Below, piece after piece: positions 10,350-19,326 of a DNA stretch of 27,413 nucleotides. The position numbers and the translations under genes are program-made. Below the pieces are notes generated by a model. That model was not told the DNA's origin, did no database searches, and was given only the letters and a program-made list of their open reading frames with translations. The stretch covers positions 1-27,413 of the forward strand of contig LGRX02027145.1 of the NCBI GenBank assembly GCA_001247695.2, given 5' to 3'. The DNA comes from Cymbomonas tetramitiformis. Its lineage: Eukaryota > Chlorophyta > Pyramimonadophyceae > Pyramimonadales > Pyramimonadaceae. Every line of letters starts with the position of its first letter. Position 1 is the first letter of the stretch.

Positions 10350-11214
10350 ACTGAGCTTCTGATCCAGCGCAGCAGAGCTGCTGTCAGCCAGACTGCGACT
10401 GGTCAAGCGTCCTCTAGCTCGGCTGTCTCGGCATCCTCACCTTCAATGCCGGGACAGTCAGCAAACGCTGCTTTAGCAGCTAAGGCAGGTGTGACCCCAG
10501 TCGCCCAAGCAGGCGCAGTTCCAGCGATTCGCGATCAGAATCCCTCCCCTGTCCTGAGCGCCGGAGGCTCTGGCGAGAACCTGACTCAGCCAGCATCAGC
10601 CTTGCAACACGCGGACTTTGTATTGCCTGACCCCTATGTCTCTGCAGAGGACTTTCCAGCACTACCCCTTCCAGCGACACCGCGCCCAGCGATGGAAGCC
10701 AGAGGGGAATTGGCCAGCCGGGAATTGGTGGCTGCCCTGGAGAGAGTTGGACCGCAGCTGAAGGAAGGAGCACGGTCTGTCAGAGCTTTGAGAGAATCAG
10801 CCCGCCTCCAAGCATCAGAGCTTCCAGCTCAGCCAGCTCGGCAGGCTCAGCCAGTTGGGCAACCCTCAGTTCCTCAGGGGGACAGGCAGAGATCGCCAGA
10901 CCGAAGGAAGGATTTCCGGTCGCCAGAGCAAATAGCTCTGGACCGTGCGTACAGCAAGTGCGGGAAGGACCAGAAGGTCCGGGTGATCAGATGGATAGAG
11001 GGAACCAGCACTGCGTGGAGCGACCACAGTGGGGACAGCGCGGAATCGCAGGCTTCAGCCCCCGTGAGGTTGCAGATAGTTGCACTGTCAGCTGAGGAAA
11101 AGAAGACCCTCACGCAATGGTTCTATAATGAACCACGCACCCGGAGCGGGAAGATCATTTGGCATCCGGCCTCCCCGCAGGAGTTGGCTGTGTACAGGCC
11201 GGAGTGACAGAAAG
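10350..11214 (+). pseudogene. Gag, segment after TE4
   Basis: The frame resumes at the TE4 duplication (ACT GAG CTT CTG) and is open to a TGA at about 11205. The product is Ala/Gln/Ser-rich with a basic patch near QRSPDRRKDFRSPEQ and a folded-looking tail with WFYNEPRTRSGKIIWHP. The downstream Gag frame opens at 11159 in a different frame, so a single -1 type shift around 11160-11205 is needed to continue. Since the only in-frame start of the next piece is a TTG, I treat both as one broken gene. Confidence 0.6.
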
Positions 11215-14146
11215 GGAATACAGGCGTGCCCTTAAACACGGGACTCTGCTACACCAGGAAGGGCTGCCAAGGAAACTCTTTGCAGGAGTGAACTTTGGCA
11301 GAGCACGTGTTAAGGAAAAAGGAGCGACCCCCACCCGCAACACCTTCTCAGCTCTCTCGGAACGCTTCACAGCACTCTCAGCGGCTCCAGCAGAGGCCCA
11401 GAGGCAACCATCCGTGCCGCAGTGGGAGGAAATACCCAGATGCGGATTGGCATATCCCCCGGGCTTCTCACCAATTCCTCGTTTCCCTCCCAGCAGCGAC
11501 AGCAGTGGGCCCAGTGACTCCAGCGATTCTACAGTTTCCCCGGAGCGAGGCAGCCGCGGCAGCAGCAGGCGTAGAGGCAGAGGTAGCAGCAGCGGCAGCA
11601 GCAGGCGGCAACGGAGGCGGAAGAAGCAGTTAGCCAAGAAGAGGGCAGTCAAGGCAGCAAAAGGGAAGGCTGTAGATGAGGAGCCTGCCTCTCGAGTATC
11701 AGCTCTGGAGCCTGAGCTGACAGAAGGGATGGCTGTCAGAACTTTGTTCAAAGACAAGGCTCTGCGGGACCAGGCTTTTGAGTGCCTCCCAGAAGAGCGT
11801 CAGAAGGCCGTCGCTCTGGCAGCAGCTCGAGGTGAAGTGGTGAGTTGGGAAGAGGAGGGCTGGGAAGCTTTGATAGCAACCCAGAGGGAGGTTCTGAAGG
11901 GAAAGGAGGCCATCTGCGCAGTAGTCCCTTCACCCGAAGAGTCGGAGTGGGTCTGGTATGACTGGACTAAGGCTCGGCATCCCTCACTGAGTCCCGACGA
12001 GGCGTGGCGTTTAGCCATAACCACCCGATCTGAGTCCGGAGGATCCCCGTCCAAGTCTGGCAATGATGAAGCATCAGGCTCAGCGTCATCGGCTAAGGCA
12101 GCCCCACCAAGCCACGAAGCCCTGGAAGAGTGGAGAGACCCACTGGTACCCATCACTGTAGAACAGGGTATCAGGGACTACGTGAGGCGCCACGATGCTG
12201 ATGCTCAGACAGCCGTGACCATAGCCAAACAGTACTCCACTCTAGCGATTAGCTATGGGCACGCTCAGAACCACAGAGCTCGGGAGTCACTGATCAGCCC
12301 GGTGATGCAGCTGGTAGGACCCAGACGGGATCAGGCTGTTCAGAGCGGCACGGATTGCAGCAGATGCGGTAGACTGTTGTTGTCACCAGCTGGAGGGGTT
12401 AAGGTCGCCTCTGGGTTAGTATGGGACGTCATGCTGGGACCCAACAGAACGTGTGAGCAAGTTCCACTCTGTCAGAATTGTACTCAGCCGCCCTGGTCTG
12501 GTGCATTGGCCCAACTGCCCAACATCCCAACTCCCAGTGTCACTTTACCACAGTCACAACCCCCTCGACAGTCCCAGCCTCCACCTCCACCAGAGGAACC
12601 TGAAGAAGAACCTCCGAACTGTCCACCGCCCCGAAGACCAGTCGAGCAGGAGCAGACAGAGAGGGATCAACAGCGGGCAGACTATACCAAGCTGAAGGAG
12701 TTGGAAGCTGAGGACAGATTGTTGCTTTCTCTACGGAAACTACGGGACCGCATCACCACGTACACATGCCCTACGGATAGCCCCAGCGGGGACAGACCAT
12801 CTGGACATCTGTTAGCTCCCCTGAAGAAGTTCATGAGAGAACTGCAAGATCACTTCAAGGAGGCACTGGTGAAGAGGGCGTTGACGAAGAAGAAGTCCTG
12901 CGACGATGGAGATCAGGAAGGGGCCACCATCACCACCGTGCCAGAAGAACTACGACTGATCATCAGGGACCGGGTGGAGGGGTCAGCGCAAGGAGTTCTA
13001 ACTCAGAAAGTGTTGGCCAACCAGATGCAGAGTCCGGACGACTTAGTGGCCACGCTTGCGCGAGCGTGTGTTACTGACGCTCACCTGAGTATCTTACCCA
13101 ATATGCTGTCGCGAGCTCGTCAAGCCTCTGGCAAGAACGCTGGAAGAAACGCCGCCACCTTCCATCACTCTCTCATGGAGTCCTTCGACATGTTGGAAAT
13201 GCTGCATAACCATGGGGTGACGGGACCAGTAAGTAGAGCGGCACTACCGGGTATATTCCTAAGTGGACTGACACCAGAACTGCATGCCAGAGTCCACAAG
13301 GAATTGGTTGGAAAGGTGGATTTCAACCAGAGCTCTGGGAAGGTTGGATGGGAGGCAGAGCTACTGCGCAGATATGTGGAGCAAGCTACGATGGAGGAAC
13401 GCAAGGATCCTGCGCATCTGAAGACTGCCCGCGATCAATCCCCCTTCCCTGTAGCTCCTTTGGCAGAATTCTGGGAGGAAGAAGCATCTCCCAAGGAACA
13501 ATGCTACGCCATGCCCACGACCACTACTCCAACGGAAGTGGAAGGCCGGCAGCTGCCAGGATCGTCAGTCTACTCTGGCTGTCGATGTCCCAGGGGAATT
13601 CCCAGGAGTAAACTATTATCCTCTATTATCTTGAGGAATCATATCATATATTCAGATATACTATTTAACATAAACCCAGACAGCAAGAGTTATATCATTT
13701 GCTGTCCAAGTCCAAGAGACCAACTCTGTTACCTCTCTTTATTCTCTCCTCTGAGCTCACATATTATTTTCCCCAACTGTTCGCTCAGGCAATGTCACAT
13801 CCACTCACTAATTTCCCTAATAGTTCGATACTCTTATTCTCATCGAAATCAGACCCCCCTACTATGGGTGTCTCAGCAGGTACGTCGTGCCTCCTGGCAC
13901 AGTCGAAAATGCAAGTCCAAGGAGCATCTGGCTCGCGACTGCCCACATCAACACCAGCCCCAGCAGAAAGCAGCCTGGGTCAAATGTATCTGGGAGGAGG
14001 CCTTCGAGACCTTCAAGAACGCGGGAATAGATACTGGATCTGGCGGGATAGTGGAGCAGCAGCTGGCACTGGTAGCCCCGGAGCACATGGATTTTGCCGA
14101 GGGAGAGTCGACGGGGGCCGGTGCCTCTCCCGGACAACGCGGATAG
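11159..14146 (+). pseudogene. Gag, main body with zinc-binding motifs
   Basis: Open for 995 codons, without an ATG near its 5' edge. Features in order: a Ser/Arg-rich basic region near 11540-11650; a helical, capsid-like segment around 11700-12330; a Cys4 zinc-ribbon-like motif (CSRCG ... CQNC) near 12355-12480; a Pro-rich linker at 12540-12660; a second helical segment to 13440; and a zinc-knuckle-like KCKSKEHLARDC near 13908-13945. The knuckle has lost its first Cys (AGT Ser where TGT is expected). It ends at TAG 14144-14146. The protein is unusually long for Gag. An AT-rich segment at 13608-13876 interrupts it. Confidence 0.7.
13608..13876 (+). other. AT-rich intervening segment in Gag (possible intron)
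   Basis: Base composition changes abruptly to AT-rich between GAGTAAAC and GTGTCTCAG. The boundaries read GTAAAC...CTCAG, acceptable splice sites, giving 269 nt. Removal would shift the Gag frame into the frame that carries the protease. Read through, the Gag frame stays open. It could be an intron, a small insertion, or part of the gene. Confidence 0.4.
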
Positions 14147-15429
14147 GCCCCCAGGCCCGCGAGGTAAGTACTCCGCACCTCGCCATGGCCATCAGGAGGG
14201 AGGCCGACTCTGGAAGAGAACCAGAGAGAGGCAGGCAGAGTCAGACCTACCGGTGGATCACTCACTTCAGAGAGGATCATCGGATGAGGCACGGACCAGG
14301 ACCAGCGCAGCGAGCGGTGGAGAAGATGAGGCGAGCATTACGCTGGCTGAAGAGGTCACGGCCAATCACAGTGGTAGCACCAGGGAGAACTGAGCCAAAC
14401 GCTGCGCCAGCACAGGCATCCCAACCAACAGAGGTTCAGATCAGATTTCCTCTGTTCGGCAAAGGGAGTCAAGGAGCCCCTAGCTCAAAAGGGGTGTACC
14501 AGCGCGCGTTGCAGCCCCCAGGAGTCAGAAGAGTGCGCTTTAGAGAGGAAGCAGCCCCGCGCCAGCTGGTCGGGAGAGCTCTGCGCCGACAACTGGATCG
14601 CGCTAAGCAGCCAGTGCTATCACACGCCCAGCAACGGTTGCGCGACGGACACCTGTCAGCAGCCTGGAAAGCAGCACAGACAGTAACGCGCAGAAGGAAG
14701 GAAGTGGAAGTGCACGGGCACAGAGTCAGAAGTGCATTGGCGCAGATTCGGGAGCGTGTTGACCAGCTGAGGAAGATCACCCGGGCGCATCAGGAAGCAG
14801 AGGCAGCTCGACCTGCGCCATGGCCTGGTGATTCAGAACCAGAAGATCAGGTCACCAGGCAGGCTCGTTGGCAAGCCAAGATAGCAGAGACCGGCACGTA
14901 CCATCTGCCGGAAGACAATTCAGATGAGGAGCTGAATCCGCCTGAGAAGGAGCCAGGACTGCACAAACTGGCCAGCATCAGACCAGAGATAGGGGTGGAC
15001 GCAGGGTCTGGACGCTGGGGAGAATGGTTGGATGCAGATGTACTAGCTGCTATGGACGCGAAGGGACCCACTCTGCTGATTTTCTGGGCTTGGGTAGGCA
15101 GAGTACGAGTAAAGGTCTTGGTGGACTCTGGAGCTTCTTCTAGCTTCACTTCTGTGGAGGCCGCCAAGAAGTTTAAACTCCAGCCCAAGAAACACGAGAC
15201 GCCGATGAAGGTGCAGGTGGCAGATGGCACCGTGTACGACGCCAACTCTTGCGTCCGTCCGAAGCTCACAGCCGAGACACGGAAGGGCAGTTATGCCAAA
15301 CAGGTTACACTGCGCGTCATGCCATTAGCACTCGGAGTGGACATAGTGTTGGGCGGAGACTGGCTACGAGCACAGAAGAAGGTCACATTTGACTACGCCC
15401 AGTATGAACAGACTATTGGGGATAGGTGA
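14147..15429 (+). pseudogene. Retropepsin-type aspartic protease region (pol start)
   Basis: This frame is open from 13699 to 15429, overlapping the Gag end in the -1 frame. The first part (about 14150-14950) is basic and coiled-coil-like. The protease domain follows: LLIFWAWVGRVRVKVL, then the active-site VDSGASSSF (catalytic Asp codon 15124-15126) and the C-terminal VDIVLGGDWLRA flap/hydrophobic-Gly motif near 15335-15365. DSG replaces the common DTG. Residues after GDWL end within about 20 codons and no RT follows. No canonical slippery heptamer is seen at the Gag end. The third frame at 14094-14393 is also open and cannot be excluded as part of the ancestral reading. Confidence 0.75.
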
Positions 15430-15940
15430 ACCAGTATGCATGTTTTTAGACGGTGTTTTTCTGTTACTATTCTCGGTTTATAGACGACGGGTGACCTGCC
15501 ACGTCATCATAACGCGCAGTGTAATGCAGACACGTGGCAGCCACGTAGGTTGCGATATGCGTTTATGCGGTACGGTATGCCTTCATTATGCGGTTTGCCA
15601 TTGTGGTTCGAGTGATCATCGAGCAATCAACGGAGAGAGATATCTTTTTTGGATTGGGTGTGTTCATAAACACAAGCCCCGCGTCAAAAAACGCGGCTAT
15701 ACAACTATCATCACACGGGTATTGTTGCATGAACGGTGTATATTCGTTTAATTACAAGTAGAATGTTTGCTAGCGTTAGTAGTGTTACAATATATATATG
15801 TCGCAAAAGCCATAAGTCAGCTGGTCGTACAACATATCATAGCGTTACTATTACATTGCAAAGTACGTAAGTTGCTACCAGGCAAGCGATCTCGAATTAG
15901 TTCATTCCACGCCTTTCAGACGCCGGAAAGTAATGGTCTA
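15430..15940. other. Junction between the LTR element and the gene cluster, no gene supported
   Basis: An open frame continues on the plus strand to about 15751 but has no recognisable features. Base composition falls to AT-rich after 15700. This is where the 3' half of the retrotransposon is missing. The minus-strand gene ending at 15941 would have its 3' untranslated region here. Confidence 0.4.
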
Positions 15941-16123
15941 CTAATCTATCAGCTCCCAGTATACTCCGTCTTCGTCGTCCATTGCTTCCTCGCACATGAA
16001 TATTTCGTAAGAACAACGCATACACGCGAAATGTTCGGTATGCTCATTTATCGCAACAAGATACGAACCAGCATTAAACCATATGCGGACGTTTGCAGGA
16101 AGGTCACAATAATCGCATTTCAT
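15941..16123 (-). CDS. Small Cys-rich (zinc-ribbon-like) protein, 60 aa
   Basis: I do not recognise the family. The ATG at 16123 opens a 60-residue frame starting MKCDYCDLPANV, with a second pair in FACMRCSYEIFMCEE and an acidic end (DDEDGVYWELID). The CxxC...CxxC spacing of about 30 residues fits a small zinc-binding fold. The TATA box at 16230-16236 lies about 107 nt upstream, in the promoter/leader cassette shared with the neighbouring genes. That TATA box begins a few bases after the stop codon of the gene at 16242-16652, so the two are packed head to tail. Function unknown. The shared cassette makes a real gene more likely than the length alone would. Confidence 0.55.
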   Translation of the reverse strand: MKCDYCDLPANVRIWFNAGSYLVAINEHTEHFACMRCSYEIFMCEEAMDDEDGVYWELID

Positions 16124-16170
16124 GACGAGTTTGCCTGAGCGTGGTCAGTTGTTAGTTGCTAGTGTCAAGC

Positions 16171-16240
16171 TGGGGTGGCACGATGGTGAGCGTAAGCAGC
16201 AAATGAAGGCTAAGTAAGAGGTATTGAGCTTTTATACCTG
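16171..16240 (-). promoter_or_regulatory. Promoter/leader cassette copy L1
   Basis: On the minus strand: AGGTATAAAAGCTCAATACC, in which the TATA box sits between the inverted arms AGGTAT and ATACCT. Then come CTTCATTTGCTGCTTACGCT and CACCATCGTGCCACCCC. It is nearly identical to L2 over about 65 bp. It serves the gene starting at 16123. Confidence 0.7.
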
Positions 16241-16241
16241 C

Positions 16242-16652
16242 TCAACTAAGGCAATCGCAACTGATACAGTACTCGTCGAAAGGTGTCGTTTCGTCATTCT
16301 GGTACCAACAGACCAATAGGCGTACAACGTCGACTGGAATAACCATTAATCGCGGAGTCATCCACGCTTCACCCCGTGCATATTCAGCGCGATCGGGATA
16401 GCGTTCTGGCTCTACCAATTCAAAAAACAGATAAAACCGAGTTCGTCGGGTAAAGCGCCACATAGCCATTATCAGATCATGCCTGTGAGGCATCGGCGGG
16501 CGGCGGACAGGGCGGTTTGCCATCGTTGTCAAAGTCCACTGGTGCAAATTGCATTCGGGGCATGGCATGTGCACCATCACATGGCGATGAATGGCATCTA
16601 CATCGATACTGGCACGATTCCGATGCACACCAAACCTTAACACTGGAGGCAT
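16242..16652 (-). CDS. Cys-rich small protein, 136 aa
   Basis: Unrecognised family. The first ATG after the L2 leader is at 16652, about 106 nt from the TATA box; a GTG just upstream is not needed. The protein has a CxxC pair in MPCPECNLHQ (around residue 35) and a second in EYCISCDCLS at the very C-terminus, with a basic, aromatic middle (MAMWRFTRRTRFYLFFELVE). The paired CxxC motifs suggest zinc binding. A related arrangement is seen in the genes at 15941, 17035 and 18642, though direct sequence similarity is limited. The stop codon TGA is followed within six bases by the TATA box of the next gene, a spacing more typical of compact viral or cassette-like gene arrays than of ordinary nuclear genes. 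Confidence 0.55.
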   Translation of the reverse strand: MPPVLRFGVHRNRASIDVDAIHRHVMVHMPCPECNLHQWTLTTMANRPVRRPPMPHRHDLIMAMWRFTRRTRFYLFFELVEPERYPDRAEYARGEAWMTPRLMVIPVDVVRLLVCWYQNDETTPFDEYCISCDCLS

Positions 16653-16685
16653 CACGAGTTTGCAGAGGCGCGTCGCTCACTCTCT

Positions 16686-16769
16686 GGTAGGAGGTGGCAG
16701 GGGTGGCACGATGGTGAGCGTAAGCAGCAAATGAAGGCTAAGTAAGAGGTATTGAGCTTTTATACCTTA
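16686..16769 (-). promoter_or_regulatory. Promoter/leader cassette copy L2
   Basis: Same cassette as L1 and L3: TATAAAA at 16758-16764 within AGGTAT/ATACCT arms, then CACCATCGTGCCACCCCTG and CCACCTCCTACC. It serves the gene starting at 16652 and abuts the stop codon of the gene fragment at 16767. Confidence 0.7.
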
Positions 16770-16845
16770 GTCGGAGTCGGAGTCGGACAGCAACTGTGGG
16801 ACTTCGGTATCCTGCCAGAACTCGCAATCCGCGCCAATCTTGGGC
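16767..16845 (-). pseudogene. 3' end of a third copy of the 18642-19237 gene
   Basis: The minus strand encodes DCEFWQDTEVPQLLSDSDSD and a stop, closely matching the C-terminus of the gene at 18642-19237 (SCEFWQDTD...LLSSDSD). Only the last 25 or so codons remain. The stop codon TAA runs directly into the L2 TATA box, as it does between 18642 and L3, so a unit of gene end plus next promoter has been duplicated. Confidence 0.8.
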
Positions 16846-16959
16846 CAACATTTGTCCGCGCCAATCTTATCTTGGCCAATCTTGTGATTGTTGGTTTTAT
16901 CCTATTGGTTTGCGGCATTTACCTTGAGAGGCCCAAGCCCTCCTTGGCAATATTTAAAT
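16834..16959 (+). promoter_or_regulatory. CCAAT boxes and TATA-like element of the plus-strand gene
   Basis: CCAAT occurs at 16834, 16861 and 16876, within a repeated GCCAATCTT phrase, and ATTGG at 16914. TATTTAAAT at 16951-16959 lies 76 nt before the ATG at 17035. This differs from the minus-strand cassettes, so the plus-strand copy has its own promoter. Confidence 0.55.
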
Positions 16960-17034
16960 CGCTTGAGGCCTTTAGGAGGATCATTTTCCATTTCTTCCTG
17001 GAAGACACACCGCTTCATCTTTGCATTATCAAGA

Positions 17035-17633
17035 ATGGCGGATACCCATTACGTCCTGTTTGGGATTGTTCTTCCTTACATTCGGAAAATGCGTCAATTG
17101 CGTGAGGAATACTTTGTGCAGGCATGGGTCGAAGAACGTTTTTTGTGGGCGTTGGAAGAACAAGTTTTGACGTTTTCGGGCATGTTTGGTGATGTTTGGA
17201 TGCCTGTAACTTTGGCTCACTATTTCTATGAATTACGTGATCTGCTCGAAGTCGATTGGGGGATGTTCGTGATTGGGGAAATTTCTTGCAGATATTCCCT
17301 ACCTCCAACTTTGAAGCCCCATATTACGACGATGAAGGGTTCCATTGGCAAGGACCTGGCATGTCAAACAACTTCAGATTCCGGCTAGACTACATCGATT
17401 TCGACGACTTCAAAAAACGATGGCTTCGTGAATATCATTGGGCCTGGTACAACGGCTTTTACAACGAGCATGTAGATCCTCAATGGATCTACCCGTCGCG
17501 GTACGAGTTGTCTATGAGGCCTGCCTGCAGTCGATGCCGACGCGTTGATATGGATCTTACCCGTATTGGCGACGGGTACATCTGCACTGACCTTGTCGAC
17601 TGTCGGCGGATGACTCGTCTTGATTTGAATTGA
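17035..17633 (+). CDS. Paralogue pair member: Cys4 small protein, probable single intron, 165 aa
   Basis: Starts MADTHYVLFGIVLPYIRK at the ATG at 17035. The reading frame must change once. Using GT at 17237 and AG at 17337 (101 nt) gives exons of 202 and 296 nt, together 498 nt, which encode 165 aa. The N-terminal half (FVQAWVEERFLWALE) and C-terminal half (REYHWAWYNGFYN; SRCRRVD...GYICTDLVDC) both match the gene at 18642-19237 on the other strand. The Cys arrangement CxxC then YICxDxxxC suggests a zinc-binding module. The intron position coincides with that in the paralogue, where the donor also begins GTGA. A -1 frameshift is an alternative. Function unknown. Confidence 0.6.
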
Positions 17634-17649
17634 TGGTCGAATCTCAATC

Positions 17650-17665
17650 GGTGGCTTTAGCCACC
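17650..17665 (+). terminator. Stem-loop 3' of the plus-strand gene
   Basis: GGTGGCTTTAGCCACC, a perfect 7-bp stem with a two-base loop, 17 nt after the stop codon. It resembles a 3' processing stem-loop in position but does not match the histone consensus. 17666-17795 shows nothing further. Confidence 0.35.
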
Positions 17666-17795
17666 ACCCATCTATTCTAGAAAACAATTCTTCTCGATGC
17701 GGGCAACAAAAATATCATAAGTCACGTGTATGGTACAAGCAATGGTATAAGAACCCCGATCTTCACATTTTTTATAATCATTGTATGTTACATTA

Positions 17796-18008
17796 TTACA
17801 TTATTACATTATTCAAGAACTGTGCTTTGAGAACCGCAATCATGGCAACAAGCCCAGGTGTATAAGCGAGCATAAAATATATTGTCATCTCCATCATAGG
17901 TAACTTGATTGCGAAATCAGCCGTTGCACCAGGCCATGATCGCTTGCAACGACACGGAAACGAAAGTACACCTTTTAATGCTTCCGGTAACAGATGGTCC
18001 TGCAAAGG
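17796..18008 (-). pseudogene. Fragment of a DUF7869-type transposase exon
   Basis: The minus strand reads LQDHLLPEALKGVLSFPCRC after a splice acceptor (TTTGCAG then GAC). The intact gene on the right has LQDLLLPSSLNDVFNFSCRC at exactly the same acceptor (26159). Similarity fades after about 30 codons, and the rest of the fragment looks random. It is a truncated second copy, next to the inverted repeat at 18066. Confidence 0.65.
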
Positions 18009-18065
18009 CAAATGAATGACAGGAGTTATGCGTCAGAAACTCGAGATCACGACGACATTATGACC

Positions 18066-18499
18066 GCACAGAGGTCACCTATAGAAGTGTAGCTAGCATT
18101 ACGAAGTGCAATCGAGGTCTTACTGACAACACCTTCGACTAGACGTGAAGAATTACAATCGCTGACCGTCTACACGGATGTGCCCGACAAGTGCGAAATC
18201 TATATAATATGGGACCTAAGAGAGTGAGAGGTCTTAGTTCTTAGGTCCCATAAGGGAGTGGCGAGCATAGCACAGTTCCAGATGCTGTGATGATATGCGG
18301 GCTTCCCAAAGTCGAGATTGTTCAAAGCGAACGCGTGCCGCTGCAGCCTATCTTCAAACTTAGAGATTTCGCACTTGTCGGGCACATCCGTGTAGACGGT
18401 CAGCGATTGTAATTCTTCACGTCTAGTCGAAGGTGTTGTCAGTAAGACCTCGATCGTGCTTCGTAATGCTAGCAACACTTCTATAGGTGACCTCTGTGC
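18066..18499 (-). repeat. Long inverted repeat with 138-bp arms (potential hairpin RNA)
   Basis: The left arm 18066-18203 and right arm 18362-18499 are reverse complements with about five mismatches (roughly 96 percent). The 158-bp spacer contains a second perfect inverted repeat, TATGGGACCTAAG at 18208-18220 and its complement at 18240-18252. Cassette L3 lies just upstream on the minus strand, so transcription would run through both arms and give a long double-stranded RNA. One strand of the right arm and loop is open for about 90 codons, but it has no ATG in frame, and the left arm carries an extra stop. A degenerate MITE is the simpler alternative. Confidence 0.8.
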
Positions 18500-18559
18500 C
18501 GCATCTGAAAAGGAGAAAGTGGTCGTGGGCTGTCATCAGGTGGGTGGCTCTCAGAATGG

Positions 18560-18640
18560 TAGGAGGTGGCAGGGGTGGCACGATGGTGAGCGAAAGCAAG
18601 AAATGAAGGCTGTGTAAGAGGTATCGAGCTTTATTTATAC
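18560..18640 (-). promoter_or_regulatory. Promoter/leader cassette copy L3
   Basis: TATAAATA (18632-18639) lies within AGGTAT/ATACCT arms, immediately after the TAA stop of the 18642 gene. It is followed by CTTCATTTCTTGCTTTCGCT and CACCATCGTGCCACCCCTGC. Downstream is a polypyrimidine CTCCTTTTCAG, then the inverted repeat at 18499. Confidence 0.7.
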
Positions 18641-18641
18641 C

Positions 18642-19237
18642 TTAGTCGGAGTCGGAGGACAGCAACTCTGGGATTTCGGTATCATCGGTATCCTGCCAGA
18701 ACTCGCAACTCGCGCGGTCGACACATATGTATCGATGTGGGTAAGTCACTCGCATAACAAGTGAATCTGACCTTCCGCAATCAGCGCAACAGGGCCGGTC
18801 GTATTCACGATCATAGACGAATTCGTTACCATCAGCGTCATAGTCAAGGAGGTTGCGATACCAACCGTTGCACCAGGCCCAATGGTGATCATATAACCAC
18901 CGTCGGTGGAGTTCGTTAAAACTGCGATACAAATTCATACCGGAAATCCAGCTAGTCCGATTAAAGTAGGACGCCTCATTGACTCTCAAGCCGCCGACGT
19001 CGTCGTTCACAATTCTCCGAGGATGAAAAAAAACCGCGCAAGTGTCACAGGAAACACAATGATTTCTGAGGTAAATGTGCCAGGGATATCGGGGCATGTA
19101 ATGCGTACTCGTGTTTCAAGGGCCCACAGAAATCGTTCTTCTACCCATGCGTGCAAAAAGCATTCCTCGCGGGAACAGCGTCTTTCCCGGATGGCGGGAA
19201 GCACAAAACGGAAAAGGACAATGTAGTAGTCTGGCAT
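18642..19237 (-). CDS. Paralogue pair member: Cys4 small protein, probable single intron, 178 aa
   Basis: ATG at 19237 (MPDYYIVLFRFVLPAIRERR), 84 nt after the L4 TATA box. One intron from GT at 19010 to AG at 18952 (59 nt) gives exons of 227 and 310 nt, together 537 nt and 178 aa. Shared with the 17035 gene: HAWVEERFLWALE, PVTLARFFFILGE, YDHHWAWCNGWYRNL, and CADCGR...RYICVDRASC, a probable zinc-binding Cys4 unit. It ends in an acidic-Ser tail (LLSSDSD). At the same point the ORF passes a T8 run (T TTT TTC in frame), which would also permit -1 slippage, but the plus-strand paralogue lacks that run. Function unknown. The next promoter cassette starts right at the stop codon. Confidence 0.6.
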
Positions 19238-19256
19238 CTGGGTGTGTCGCTCACTG

Positions 19257-19326
19257 GTAGGAGGTGGGGTCTATCGTGAGCGAAAGCGAGAAATGAATGC
19301 TGATGAAGATATAGGCAGGCTTTATA
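19257..19326 (-). promoter_or_regulatory. Promoter/leader cassette copy L4
   Basis: TATAAA at 19321-19326, then CATTCATTTCTCGCTTTCGC, CTCACGATAG and CCACCTCCTACCAGTGAGCG. It is shorter than L1-L3 and lacks the GTGCCACCCCTG part. 19327-19524 upstream is AT-rich with no gene seen. Confidence 0.6.

Larger units (their letters stand above)
6832..15429 (+). mobile_element. Truncated LTR retrotransposon (5' LTR, gag, protease)
   Basis: The element inserted into a satellite unit at 6832. It has a 5' LTR, a primer-binding site, a Gag region of roughly 5 kb after removing TE4, and a retropepsin domain. After the protease the reading stops at 15429. No reverse transcriptase, RNase H or integrase motif follows, and no second LTR is visible, so the 3' half is deleted or displaced. 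Protease placed before the missing RT fits either Ty3-like or other LTR orders, so family assignment is open. Gag contains several frameshifts plus the TE4 insertion, so this copy is not functional. Confidence 0.85.

Noticed and set aside
14094..14393. 99-codon plus-strand frame between Gag and protease
   Set aside because: It overlaps both larger frames, has no motif, and could be a shadow or a frame-shifted piece. It is mentioned under the protease only.
16477..16680. 67-codon minus-strand frame overlapping the 136-aa gene
   Set aside because: Its start is GTG in the leader and its product has no features. The ATG frame at 16652 is better.
18200..18478. 92-codon minus-strand open frame
   Set aside because: It covers one arm and the loop of the inverted repeat, starts at TTG, and has no in-frame ATG before the upstream stop. 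It is noted as a possible source gene but not called.
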